A stretch of DNA of 52,098 bases. Origin: Candidatus Eisenbacteria bacterium (GTDB taxonomy: Bacteria; Eisenbacteria; RBG-16-71-46). The notes below the pieces were generated by a model that saw only the letters and a list, made by a program, of their open reading frames with translations, did no database searches and had not been told where the DNA came from. This document shows, in pieces, positions 1 to 7,922 of this stretch (its first letter is position 1; the number at the start of each line of letters is the position of its first letter). A program made the translations under genes and the position numbers. Where the stretch lies: positions 1 through 52,098 of the forward strand of contig JABFRW010000031.1 in the NCBI GenBank assembly GCA_013140805.1, written 5' to 3'.

Positions 1-2296
1 GCACCGTGATCGTTCCCGTGGTCGCAAGCGTGCCGACGTTGGTCACGACGATGGTGTAGAGCCCGTTCTGACCGACCACGAAGTCAGCGGTGTGACGCTT
101 GTCGATCGCGAGGTCGGGCGACTGCGGGCCGCAGACCTTTAGCAGGTCGGTATCTCGGTCGTTGAGGCGATTGCGATCGCCGCCGCCGCTCACGGTTGCA
201 GCCGTCACCACGCTCGGCTGCGCCGCCTCGCCGACGAGCGCTTCGAACGTGAAGCCCAGCGAGTCGCCAGCCTCGAGAGGGCCAGGGTGCGTCGCGATCA
301 CCACTTGCCCGGCGTTCCCGATCGTCCACCCGCTGCCACTGCCGCTCACGAACATGAGTCCGGTCGGCAGCGTGTCTCGCACGGTGATCAAGCCGACCGT
401 CGGCCCGGTGCCGACGTTGAGGACGACGACGCGGAAGCGCGCGAGATCTCCGACGCACGGTTGATTCTCGTGAGTCAGTCGAATCGACAGGTCGGGCCTG
501 CCGCAGATGGGCTGCGAATCGCTATCCCGGTTGTTGTCATCGTTGGCGTCCCCGCCGCCGCTGACTGTCACCGTGGTCGTGACGCTCGGATATGCGGCGG
601 GGCCGACCAGGAGATAGAGCTGAAAGTCGAGCGTCGAGCCGGGGGGGATCGGCCCAGGATGCGAGGCGCGAACGACATTACCATCGACGCTGAACGTCCA
701 GCCGACTCCCGCGCCCCGGACGAACGAGAGTCCGGGCGGAAGGGTATCGACCACGACGATGCTTCCGGTCGTGGTAGCCGTGCCGCGATTCGTAACGCGA
801 ACCAGGTAGCGCGCTGTGTCGCCGACGCACGGCGAGTTCTTGTGCTTGATGTCGACGATCAGATCCGGCTTGCCGCCTTCGACCTTGACGCAGTCCTCGT
901 CGCGATCGTTCTTGCGATCGCAGTCGCCTCCACCGAAAACGGTGGCCGCGTTGCAGACTTCGGGCGCCGCGCCGGGTCCGACGGAGACGATCAGAGTGAA
1001 GCTCGCACTTGCTCCGGGATCGAGCGGTCCAGGGTACGTTGCGGTGACGATCTGGCCACTGTTCGTGAACGTCCAGCCGGCGCCGCTGGCACTCACGAAG
1101 GTGAGGGAGTTGGGCAGCGTGTCGCGGACCGTGATGGTGCCGGTCGTCGGCACGACCCCCTCATTCGAAACAACAATCGTGAATTGACCGTTCTCGCCGA
1201 CCCTGAAGTCCTCCGCGTGCTGCTTGTCGATTCTCAGGTCGGGCTTGCCGCATACGTCGAGCTTGTCGACGGCGCGGTTGTTCGCTGGGTTCCGGTCGCC
1301 GCCGCCCGACACGTTCACGACGTGCAGGACTTCGGGATACGCCCTCACGTCGACCGCGAGGTAGAGCGTGTAACTACGCGAGCTGCCGGGAGCGATCGGG
1401 CCTGGGTGGGTGGCACGGACGACCTGGCCGTCGACTTCGAAGCTCCAGCCCGAACCCGACCCGCGAACGAACGTCAGGCCGGCGGGGAGCGTGTCGAGGA
1501 CGGTGATGACTCCCGAGGTGGGCGAACTACCGCAGTTCTCGACCGTCACCAGGTACCGAGCGGTATCACCGACGCACGGGTGATTCTTCTGCTTCAGCGA
1601 AATCTTGAGGTCGGGGGTACCCCGAACGTCGACCTTGTCGGTGTCGCAGTTGTTGTCAGAATTGCAGTCGCCGCCACCCGAAATAGTCGCCGAGTTGATG
1701 ACTCGGGGAGCGGCGGAGGGACCGACCGCGACGACGAGAACCAGCACGGCGCTGTCTCCCCTCGCGATCGCCGAACCGAATCGGGCGGTGACCGTCCTGC
1801 CCGAGGTGGAGACGGTCCAACCGGAACCCGTTGCCGAGACAAACGTCAGCCCGGACGGCAGGGCGTCCACCAGGGTGATCGTTCCATTGCTCGCGGCGTC
1901 TCCGACGTTTCGGACCGCGAGCGTGAAGCTCGCGTTCTGCCCGACCTCGAAGTCGACGACATGCCGCTTGTCGATGCTGAGGTCGGGGAGGTGGGAGTTG
2001 TGTCCCGTGGTCTCCGCCGGGGAGGAGCTCAGGCCCGAGTCGGTCGTTTCGTCGCCTTGCGGCGAACTGGAAACAGCCGTCCAGTTATCGAACGACGGAC
2101 CAGGTTGGACGTCCGACCGGCCTGAAGCGCCAGACGAGTCCAAGTCCTCCGTCGCGAGCCGACAGGTCGCCCCGGGTACGCGCAGACTTGCCCGCGCCAC
2201 GGAGGTCGTGAGCGCGAAGATGAGAGCGAGAACCAGGGTCGTGACGATCGGAGACGTGCGCTGAAGCGCACGCGCGAAGCGGCGGAGGAATGACAT
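1..2296 (-). CDS. Secreted DUF11-repeat surface protein, C-terminus beyond the left edge (partial)
   Basis: The minus strand stays open from an ATG at 2296 to the window edge (about 765 codons). Residues 1-36 form a signal peptide: an Arg-rich start, a hydrophobic core (TLVLALIFALTT), then ARA. From about residue 104 come six tandem repeats of about 125 residues, the sixth cut by the edge. Each starts with PDL-(S/K/R)I and contains VGxxAxF/Y...V.N.G, then (T/S)G.I.V.DTLP.GL.FV.G.G.GW, and ends in a GGGD(x)N loop. This is the DUF11 (conserved repeat domain) beta-sandwich fold found in stalk-like surface proteins. Repeats 1, 3 and 6 start DKRH/DKQH-x-DF, whereas 2, 4 and 5 carry NxPCVGD with a cysteine. 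The ATG follows a C-rich stretch with no clear ribosome site, and an in-frame TTG four codons upstream is possible. The role is probably structural or adhesive. The long plus-strand frame opposite is a compositional shadow. Confidence 0.85.
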   Translation of the reverse strand, partial: MSFLRRFARALQRTSPIVTTLVLALIFALTTSVARASLRVPGATCRLATEDLDSSGASGRSDVQPGPSFDNWTAVSSSPQGDETTDSGLSSSPAETTGHNSHLPDLSIDKRHVVDFEVGQNASFTLAVRNVGDAASNGTITLVDALPSGLTFVSATGSGWTVSTSGRTVTARFGSAIARGDSAVLVLVVAVGPSAAPRVINSATISGGGDCNSDNNCDTDKVDVRGTPDLKISLKQKNHPCVGDTARYLVTVENCGSSPTSGVITVLDTLPAGLTFVRGSGSGWSFEVDGQVVRATHPGPIAPGSSRSYTLYLAVDVRAYPEVLHVVNVSGGGDRNPANNRAVDKLDVCGKPDLRIDKQHAEDFRVGENGQFTIVVSNEGVVPTTGTITVRDTLPNSLTFVSASGAGWTFTNSGQIVTATYPGPLDPGASASFTLIVSVGPGAAPEVCNAATVFGGGDCDRKNDRDEDCVKVEGGKPDLIVDIKHKNSPCVGDTARYLVRVTNRGTATTTGSIVVVDTLPPGLSFVRGAGVGWTFSVDGNVVRASHPGPIPPGSTLDFQLYLLVGPAAYPSVTTTVTVSGGGDANDDNNRDSDSQPICGRPDLSIRLTHENQPCVGDLARFRVVVLNVGTGPTVGLITVRDTLPTGLMFVSGSGSGWTIGNAGQVVIATHPGPLEAGDSLGFTFEALVGEAAQPSVVTAATVSGGGDRNRLNDRDTDLLKVCGPQSPDLAIDKRHTADFVVGQNGLYTIVVTNVGTLATTGTITV

Positions 2297-2568
2297 TGGG
2301 GGGGACAATCCTCGGCATCAAGCGGATGCGATCCACGAAGGAACCGCTGCAACGCTTGATGGGCGTGGGCCTTGCCGTGGCTGGTCTATCCGTCGATCAG
2401 CCTATTTGAGGACTGCAACTCCGCTTCGCTGCCGAATACTCTACCGAGAGGGGGCTGTCGGAGCAAGCCAGATGGAGAGAATCGTGAGGTCGGGGAAAAT
2501 GACTCGCAGTGCTAGGGTCGCTGCTCACCTGCACACCCACCGACTCAAACTCAATCCGGGGAGACGCC
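2297..2568. promoter_or_regulatory. Divergent intergenic region between the DUF11 protein and a lipoprotein
   Basis: This gap of about 270 bases separates the minus-strand DUF11 gene from the plus-strand lipoprotein and must hold both promoters. I see no convincing -35/-10 pair and no RNA gene. The lipoprotein's ribosome site (GGGGAG, 2559-2564) lies at its right end. Confidence 0.4.
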
Positions 2569-2928
2569 ATGACGCGCCTGCCGCTCCGAAGTGCCCTGCT
2601 GGGTGTCGCAATTCTGACCATCGTCCTGATGTCCGGCTGCAAGGGCGCCGCCGGCGTCACGACCATCAAGACCCTGCTCGACGACCCTTCACGATTCGAC
2701 AAACAGACGGTTCGCGTGGCGGGGAAAGTGACCCAATCGATCGGCGTGTTCGGATACGGCGCCTACGAGATCAACGACGGGACCGGGTCCATACCAGTGG
2801 TCAGCAAGGACAACGGAGCGCCTCGAGAGGGGGCCGACGTCGGAGTTCAGGGCGAGTTCCGCTCGGCGTTCACTCTCGGAACGAGAACGGTCGCAGCGAT
2901 CGTAGAGAAGAAGCGCTACACCCCCTGA
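2569..2928 (+). CDS. Small OB-fold-like lipoprotein
   Basis: A 119-residue protein from ATG 2569, preceded by GGGGAG five bases upstream. An in-frame start 60 bases earlier would put a charged stretch ahead of the signal peptide and is rejected. Residues 1-22 form a lipoprotein signal peptide (RSALLGVAILTIVLMSGC) whose lipobox LMSGC makes Cys22 the acylated residue. The mature part contains DDPSRFDKQTVRVAGKV...YEINDGTGSI and a short C-terminal beta segment. That pattern, a strand, then VxGKV, then a (D/N)GTG turn, is typical of periplasmic OB-fold proteins of the CcmE/tRNA-anticodon-like type. The ligand is unknown. It converges with the FeoB-associated gene, overlapping its 3' end by 13 bases, and nothing ties it to the iron operon. 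Confidence 0.75.
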   Translation: MTRLPLRSALLGVAILTIVLMSGCKGAAGVTTIKTLLDDPSRFDKQTVRVAGKVTQSIGVFGYGAYEINDGTGSIPVVSKDNGAPREGADVGVQGEFRSAFTLGTRTVAAIVEKKRYTP

Positions 2929-3185
2929 GGCGGAGGAGCGGCGGTCGGGGCTCCATCCGGATCTCGAACCGGCAGCCGGGGCCCGGCGATCGCGCCGGGC
3001 TCCGAGATCCCCACCAGAAAAGTGGCCTGGGGCGCGGGGCGCGCCGCCGATGAATCCTCAGCCGAGGGGCAACCTTCGCACGTCGCGTCAGTCGGCCGGC
3101 TCCGAAATCGGCGGCGGACCAGCCAGCCTGCGGCGAGCAGCGCAACGAGGGCGACCGTGGCGTCCTGGAGTCCGAAGGGGCTCAC
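2916..3185 (-). CDS. FeoB-associated Cys-rich membrane protein
   Basis: An 89-residue protein starting at GTG 3185, which shares the GTGA overlap with the feoB stop. The longer ATG-initiated frame would run through the end of feoB and is rejected. It has one N-terminal membrane helix (res 7-20, ATVALVALLAAGWL), then RRRFRSR and a CEGC cysteine pair. That is the layout of the small FeoB-associated Cys-rich proteins (Pfam FeoB_associated), which sit directly after feoB and are thought to help the transporter or bind iron at its cytoplasmic exit. The tail beyond res 45 is Pro/Ala-rich and longer than usual; it may be disordered, or the true stop may be blurred by the convergent neighbour. Coupled translation with feoB supports a role in ferrous iron uptake. 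Confidence 0.7.
   Translation of the reverse strand: MSPFGLQDATVALVALLAAGWLVRRRFRSRPTDATCEGCPSAEDSSAARPAPQATFLVGISEPGAIAGPRLPVRDPDGAPTAAPPPQGV
2978..3003. terminator. GC-rich hairpin between convergent genes
   Basis: GCCCGGCG (2981-2988) pairs with CGCCGGGC (2993-3000) around an ATCG loop, and the stem extends three more pairs including one G-U. It lies 50 bases after the stop of the plus-strand lipoprotein, so it could terminate that transcript, but there is no T-run. It is also inside the 3' coding part of the FeoB-associated gene. Confidence 0.35.
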
Positions 3186-5368
3186 GCCGGGAATCCCAGC
3201 AGGCGGCCGCCCTGGTAGACAGCGAATGAGGCCAGCCACGCCAGGGCGTTCATCATGACCAGCATGAAGATCGGCCAGCGCCACGAGTTGGTCTCCCGCT
3301 TCACCACGGCGACCGTGGACATGCACTGGCAGGCGAGCACGAAGAACACCATGAGACTCACCCCCATGAGCGGCGAGTAGGCCGGGCGCCCGGTCCGAGC
3401 ATCGCTCGCGTTGCGAATCTGATCGCGCAGGCTCTCGGACGATTCGTCGGCATCCCCGAGTTGGAAGACCGTCGCCATGGTCGAGACCATCACCTCCCGC
3501 GCGGCGAAGGACGTCACGAGTCCGATGCCGATCCGCCAGTCGAAACCGAGCGGTGCGATTGCGGGCTCGAGGAACCGCCCCACTCTGCCCGCGAACGAGT
3601 TCTCGAGCGCCACGCCCGCCATACGTCGCTCCAGCGCGCGTGCGCCCGCAACGTCACCGGCAGTCTCGGCGGCGGAAATCTGGGCGGAGAGACTCGAGAT
3701 CTCCGGGCCGCCGCGCGGGTAGGACGCGAGAAACCAGAGCACCACTGAAACCGCGAGAATCACCGAGCCCGCCTTGCGCACGAACAGCACGCAGCGCTCG
3801 CGAACCGTCGCGAGTACGGAACGCCACGAGGGCATGCGATAGGGCGGCAGCTCCATCACGTAGAGGGGATTGCCCCCTCGCAGCACGGTGCGTTTGAGAA
3901 TCGCGGCGACCACGATGGCTGCGAGAACGCCGAGGAGATACATCGAGAACAGGGTCAGGCCTGCGAGCGTCACCGGACCGACCCAGCGATGGGGAATGAA
4001 CGCGCCGATCAGCAATGCGTAGACCGGCAGGCGGGCACTGCACGACATGAACGGGGCGACCATGATGGTTGCGAGTCGATCGCGCCGGTTGTCGATCGTG
4101 CGAGTCGCCATCACGCCGGGGATCGCGCAGGCGAACGACGAAAGCATCGGGATGAACGCCCGGCCGGAAAGGCCGACCCGTCCCATCAGTCGATCCATGA
4201 TGAACGCCGCCCGCGCCATGTAGCCGCTGTCCTCGAGCACGCTGATGAACAAGAAGAGAATCGCGATCTGCGGAATGAACGTGAGCGTGGTGCCGACGCC
4301 CGCGATGACGCCATCGACGAGCAGCGAGCGAAGCGGCCCGGCGGGCAACAGGCTGCTCACCAGCAGCGAGAATCGCCCGACCAGCGCGTCGATCAGATCC
4401 ATTCCGGGTTGGGCCCAAGCGAACACCGATTGAAATGCCGCACCCATGAGGAGCACGAAGATCACGGGACCGAAGATCCGGTGGGTGAGCACTCGATCCA
4501 CGCGTTCACGAGTTCGATCGCGAATCGCCCCCTGCTGAACCGTCGCGCGCTGAACGATCTCGTGAATCGCTTCGTAGCGACCCTCGACCTCGTCGGAGCG
4601 CCACGCAGGGGATTGGATGTCCAGTCGCCGCGCGAGCGTGCGGGCATCGTCCAGGACGTCCGCGGGGGCGTGGCGGGCGAGGGCATCGTCTTCGCCGTCG
4701 TCGAGCAGCAGCGCGAGTGCCAGATCGTGACGGGCGCGTTCGGGGAGCTCGGGGTGTCGGGGCAACCGCGATGCGAGTCGCTGGAGCACCCGCTCGAGGT
4801 GCGGTGGCCACTGCCGAAAGCGTCTCGCGGAGGGCTCGACCTCGCGATCCATGAGTCGCCGCAGACTTCCGAGACCCTCGCCACGCGCAGCCGCGATGCC
4901 GACCACTGGTACGCCGAGCTCCCGCTCGAGCGCCGCTTCGTCGATCAGAAGACCCTGGGCGCGCGCTGCGTCCATCATGTTGAGCGCCAGTACCAGCGGT
5001 CGCCCCAGCTCGATCACCTGAAGGGCCAGGTACAGGTGGCGGCCGAGGTTCGTGACATCGACGACGAAGATGATCAGGTCCGGTGGGGGCGTATCGTCCT
5101 GAAGCCCGAGCAGGACGTCTCGCACGATCATCTCGTCCGGCGAGTTGGGTTGCAGGCTGTAACTGCCCGGCAGGTCGAGAATCTGAACGCTGCGACCGGA
5201 AGGAAGTTCGCAGCGGCCGGTCTTCTTCTCGACCGTCACACCGGGGTAGTTGCCGACTTTCTGGCGAAGGCCAGTCAGTTGATTGAACAACGTCGATTTG
5301 CCGGCGTTCGGATTTCCGAGGATCGCAACCGTGCGGAGCGCCGTTTGCAGTTCAGTGACTCGCGACAT
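3182..5368 (-). CDS. feoB: Ferrous iron transport protein B
   Basis: A 728-residue inner-membrane Fe(II) transporter with a cytosolic G-protein domain. G1 is GNPNAGKS (res 18-25), followed by the switch-I motif PGVTVEKKTG, G3 DLPGS and G4 NMMD. A helical region that acts as the GDP-dissociation-inhibitor domain follows (about res 170-270). The membrane core has two gate motifs, one around GYMARAAFIMDRLMG and SFACAIPGVMATRTI. Length fits the family (about 700-780). The start overlaps the feoA end by 17 bases, and the stop is coupled by GTGA to the FeoB-associated gene. This is a translationally coupled regulator-feoA-feoB-accessory operon, probably controlled by the DtxR-type protein at its head. 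Confidence 0.97.
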   Translation of the reverse strand: MSRVTELQTALRTVAILGNPNAGKSTLFNQLTGLRQKVGNYPGVTVEKKTGRCELPSGRSVQILDLPGSYSLQPNSPDEMIVRDVLLGLQDDTPPPDLIIFVVDVTNLGRHLYLALQVIELGRPLVLALNMMDAARAQGLLIDEAALERELGVPVVGIAAARGEGLGSLRRLMDREVEPSARRFRQWPPHLERVLQRLASRLPRHPELPERARHDLALALLLDDGEDDALARHAPADVLDDARTLARRLDIQSPAWRSDEVEGRYEAIHEIVQRATVQQGAIRDRTRERVDRVLTHRIFGPVIFVLLMGAAFQSVFAWAQPGMDLIDALVGRFSLLVSSLLPAGPLRSLLVDGVIAGVGTTLTFIPQIAILFLFISVLEDSGYMARAAFIMDRLMGRVGLSGRAFIPMLSSFACAIPGVMATRTIDNRRDRLATIMVAPFMSCSARLPVYALLIGAFIPHRWVGPVTLAGLTLFSMYLLGVLAAIVVAAILKRTVLRGGNPLYVMELPPYRMPSWRSVLATVRERCVLFVRKAGSVILAVSVVLWFLASYPRGGPEISSLSAQISAAETAGDVAGARALERRMAGVALENSFAGRVGRFLEPAIAPLGFDWRIGIGLVTSFAAREVMVSTMATVFQLGDADESSESLRDQIRNASDARTGRPAYSPLMGVSLMVFFVLACQCMSTVAVVKRETNSWRWPIFMLVMMNALAWLASFAVYQGGRLLGFPA

Positions 5369-5612
5369 GAATACGGCTCGCCTCCGAGAGTCGCAGAGAG
5401 AGATGGATCCCGCGGGCCGCGACCTCGATCGGGTCGCCCATCGGAGCGCGCCGCACCAGAGTGAGGACGGTGCCCGGCACCAGCCCGAGTTCCATCAGTC
5501 GACGCACGAGGCTGGGCTCGCCATCGATACGAAGGATCGTGGCCGGTTCCCCGGGCTCCAGCCGATCGGCCGTCATGTCCTCGGGCAATTCGGTTCTGCC
5601 GTGGTCGCTCAC
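5352..5612 (-). CDS. feoA: Ferrous iron transport protein A
   Basis: An 86-residue SH3-like protein required for FeoB activity. It shows the family pattern DRLEPGEPATILRI-DGEPSLVRRLMELGLVPGT-VLTLVRRAPMGDPIEV. The Leu-x-x-LGL turn and the PxGDPIEV signature are characteristic. It starts at ATG 5612 within the ATGA overlap with the upstream regulator and ends inside the feoB start. In many DtxR-type regulators this domain is fused to the C-terminus, but here it is a separate gene directly after a regulator that lacks it. Confidence 0.95.
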   Translation of the reverse strand: MSDHGRTELPEDMTADRLEPGEPATILRIDGEPSLVRRLMELGLVPGTVLTLVRRAPMGDPIEVAARGIHLSLRLSEASRIHVASH

Positions 5613-6160
5613 GCGTGCTGCCCGGCCTCACCGACCTCGCGCACCAGCGACTCGTGCAGGCAGGTGGGACCGCAGGACCGACAGCTGCGCGCGCCATGAT
5701 CGTTGCAAGCGCTGGGCGTTTCGCGATAGGCGGCCATGAACTCGCGAACCGCCGGATGTTCGGAACGCATGAAGTTCGTGAGGCGCAGCAGCTCGATCGA
5801 GACTTCCGGACTCACGAGATGCTCGATCATGCAGGCATCCTCATTCGCGACCGGTTCCGCGATCCCGAGAATCTCGGTGAGGAACAACGTGAGGACCCTG
5901 CGACTCGACTCGGTGCGATCGGCGAGGAGTTCACCGCTGGGGGTCAGTTCGACACTTCCATAACGCTCGTGTGCCACCAGACCCCGTGCCTGCAGGGAGC
6001 GAAGCATCGAGGTCACGCCACTCTTCGAAACTCCGAGGTGCTCGGCGATGTCGCCCACCCGAGCGTGTCCCTTGCCGCGCTTGAGTGTTGCGACGGCTTG
6101 AAGATAATGCGCCATCGAGTGCGAGACTTCCTGCTCACCGAATCGCTTCCACGTTTCCAT
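5609..6160 (-). CDS. DtxR/MntR-family metal-dependent repressor with a Cys-rich tail
   Basis: A 183-residue iron- or manganese-sensing transcription factor at the head of the feo operon. The N-terminal winged helix (res 14-70) includes VGDIAEHLGVSKSGVTSMLRSL as recognition helix and ERYGSVELTPSGE as wing. The dimerisation and metal-binding domain contains DACMIEHLVS, matching the Cys-x-x-Glu-His ligands of DtxR. After about res 140, where relatives have linker and SH3 domain, it ends in CNDHGARSCRSCGPTC, a four-cysteine cluster that could bind iron or an Fe-S centre. ATG 6160 was chosen because GAGG lies nine bases upstream and the homologous region starts there; the longer frame to 6199 adds unrelated residues. 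It probably represses feo when iron is plentiful. Confidence 0.9.
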   Translation of the reverse strand: METWKRFGEQEVSHSMAHYLQAVATLKRGKGHARVGDIAEHLGVSKSGVTSMLRSLQARGLVAHERYGSVELTPSGELLADRTESSRRVLTLFLTEILGIAEPVANEDACMIEHLVSPEVSIELLRLTNFMRSEHPAVREFMAAYRETPSACNDHGARSCRSCGPTCLHESLVREVGEAGQHA

Positions 6161-6226
6161 CGAGTCGCACCTCGCATTCGGAGTCGCACGGCGCCACATC
6201 GAAGATCGAGGGCCGAGAAAGAGAGA

Positions 6227-6252
6227 GTTGAGCAGTGTTGAGGCAACTTAAC
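6227..6252. promoter_or_regulatory. Candidate DtxR-type operator: three phased half-sites
   Basis: GTTGAG (6227-6232), GTTGAG (6237-6242) and CTTAAC (6247-6252, the reverse complement of GTTAAG) are spaced exactly ten bases apart. The last two form an imperfect palindrome. Half-sites of the GTTAGG/GTTAAG kind are typical of DtxR/IdeR operators. The block lies between the divergent metal regulator and the SCO1-like gene, overlapping the first codons of the latter if its GTG start is correct. Confidence 0.35.
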
Positions 6253-7284
6253 TTGTCTGAGAGGTCCCTGCAATGGGCTCGCCTCTGCGTGTCACTTGCG
6301 GCGCTCCTCGCGCTGTCCGGTTGTGCTTCTCGTCCCTCGTCGACGCCATTCAACGGGCATGTCGTGGAGGGACGGTCGGTGCCATCCGCGGGAATGATGG
6401 AAGCGCTCGCCGAGGGTGCGGCTCGACCCTTCGATCTGCGTCCATCGTCCGGCCGTTTCCTGATCGTGTTCTTCGGATTCGTGAACTGCCCCGACATCTG
6501 CCCGACGACACTCGCGGATGTCCGACATGCCCTGGCTCGACTCCCTGCCGGGCGCGAGCGGGTCGAACTCGCGTTCATCACGGTCGATCTGGCTCGAGAC
6601 TCCTTGCCGGTGCTCGCGCCTTACGTCGTGTCATTCGTCGCGAACGGTCATGCGCTGCGTCCTGAATCGCCGCGTGCTCTGGCCGAGGCCGAGTCGGCGT
6701 TCGGAGCGTCCTCGGTCGTGACGCGAAGTCCGCGCGGCGTGCTCGAGGTGAGCCACACCGGTTCTTGCTACCTCGTGAACGATCACGGCGATGTCGTTCT
6801 CGAGTGGGAGCACGGAACGACACCCGACGCGATGGCGAGCGATCTCATGCGGATGCTCGGCGCCCGCTCGAAGGCTTCGATCGGCAGCGGCCAGGGTTCG
6901 ATTGCTCTACCAAAGCGCAAGTCTCCGGAGGCGACTTCAGCGTGGGCGAGGAGCACGGCTCCGAACGCGGCCCATGGCGCGGTCTACTTGTCGCTCTCCT
7001 CGAGGCTGCCCGATGAGCTGCTCGGGGTGGAGGTGCCAAAACGCGTTGCGAGTCGTGCGGAGTTTCATGAGGCGACGCGCGACGCGGAAGGACGCGTGGG
7101 CATGAGGCGGCGCGCTTCCATCCACCTGCGCGCGGGCGATCGCGTTTCATTCGAGCCCGGAGGAATGCACGTGATGCTGCTCAATCTGGTGCGGCCGCTC
7201 GTGGCTGGAGACACCTTTGCGCTCACCTTGCGCTACCGCTACGGCGCGACACAGCGCGTACCCGTGACGGTGCAGGACCCGTGA
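6235..7284 (+). CDS. SCO1-PCu(A)C fusion copper chaperone lipoprotein
   Basis: A 349-residue periplasmic copper chaperone. A lipoprotein signal (ARLCVSLAALLALSGC) is followed by a SCO1/SenC thioredoxin-like domain (about res 50-205) with the copper ligands in GFVNCPDICPTTL (CxxxC) and a later His in VSHTGSCYLVNDHGDV. A low-complexity linker leads to a C-terminal PCu(A)C (DUF461) domain (about res 240-345): AEFHEATRD...GRVGMRR...FEPGGMHVMLLNL...GDTFALTL. This carries the family's H..M..HxM copper ligands. SCO1 and PCu(A)C proteins normally work as partners to load the CuA site of cytochrome c oxidase; here they are one polypeptide. The start is uncertain: GTG 6235 or TTG 6253 (GAGG nine bases upstream) both give a good signal peptide. 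Confidence 0.92.
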   Translation: MLRQLNLSERSLQWARLCVSLAALLALSGCASRPSSTPFNGHVVEGRSVPSAGMMEALAEGAARPFDLRPSSGRFLIVFFGFVNCPDICPTTLADVRHALARLPAGRERVELAFITVDLARDSLPVLAPYVVSFVANGHALRPESPRALAEAESAFGASSVVTRSPRGVLEVSHTGSCYLVNDHGDVVLEWEHGTTPDAMASDLMRMLGARSKASIGSGQGSIALPKRKSPEATSAWARSTAPNAAHGAVYLSLSSRLPDELLGVEVPKRVASRAEFHEATRDAEGRVGMRRRASIHLRAGDRVSFEPGGMHVMLLNLVRPLVAGDTFALTLRYRYGATQRVPVTVQDP

Positions 7285-7287
7285 AAA

Positions 7288-7314
7288 CGCCGGGCTCGAA
7301 TCACGAGCCCGGCG
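7288..7314. terminator. Intrinsic-terminator-like hairpin between convergent genes
   Basis: An 11-bp perfect stem, CGCCGGGCTCG (7288-7298) with CGAGCCCGGCG (7304-7314), around a five-base loop AATCA. It starts four bases after the SCO1-PCu(A)C stop. Read on the minus strand it is followed by TTTT, so it best fits a rho-independent terminator for the minus-strand lipoprotein gene and may serve both directions. Confidence 0.75.
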
Positions 7315-7343
7315 CTGTGCTCTCGATCGGGATCCGACGGCGA

Positions 7344-7910
7344 CTACGGTCCGACGTCGACGGTCACGACGAACGATGCACTCAGGACATCCACGTTGTA
7401 CGTCCCGGTGCTGCCGAACACGTAAAGCTCGAACAGCCCATCGCCCTCCAGCTCGTTGACGACAGGATCCGTCGACCCCCCGAACGAGGCGAACAGCCAG
7501 CCGAGGGGATTGCGACTCCACTCGATCGACTTGGTCTCGTTGGCGGCGAGCGTCAACGTCATGAGCTTGACGCCGCCGGCCGTCACTACATCGGCCTTGT
7601 CCACCAGCAGCGTCGGCGAGCCAGGATCCTGAACGATCCACACCTCGGCTTCGACGGGCGTTGCCAGGTTGTTGCGAACGTCGCCGAGCAGGGTGTACTC
7701 CTCGACCGCCTTGATCTTGTCCTGATTGTCGGCGTACTCGCTGCTCTCTTCCGCGAGGTCCACGAAGAAGCCGGCCGCCGGATTTCCGTTCACGGCCGAG
7801 AGATTGTCGAGGTTGACGGAGAACAGCTTGATCGCGCGAAGGCATCCGGTGTTCAACAGCAGGGTCAGCGCGAGGCCGACGAGCACGAACAACTTCTGAC
7901 GTCGAATCAT
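7344..7910 (-). CDS. LEA14-like lipoprotein of unknown function
   Basis: A 188-residue protein with an N-terminal lipoprotein signal peptide (KLFVLVGLALTLLLNTGC, lipobox LNTGC). The mature protein is beta-strand-rich. It contains VRNNLATPVEAEVWIVQDPGS and an AANETKSIEWSRN segment, reminiscent of beta-sandwich LEA14-like or immunoglobulin-like folds, but I cannot assign a family. It lies 12 bases downstream of the beta-barrel gene at 7923 and is surely co-transcribed with it. A lipoprotein/barrel pair suggests a small outer-membrane assembly; function unknown. Confidence 0.7.
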   Translation of the reverse strand: MIRRQKLFVLVGLALTLLLNTGCLRAIKLFSVNLDNLSAVNGNPAAGFFVDLAEESSEYADNQDKIKAVEEYTLLGDVRNNLATPVEAEVWIVQDPGSPTLLVDKADVVTAGGVKLMTLTLAANETKSIEWSRNPLGWLFASFGGSTDPVVNELEGDGLFELYVFGSTGTYNVDVLSASFVVTVDVGP

Positions 7911-7922
7911 GTGCGGCCTCCT

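Noticed and set aside
287-2125. Long plus-strand open frame opposite the DUF11 gene
   Set aside because: It is an antisense shadow of GC-rich codon bias: no ribosome site, no recognisable domain, and the minus frame carries a signal peptide and repeats.
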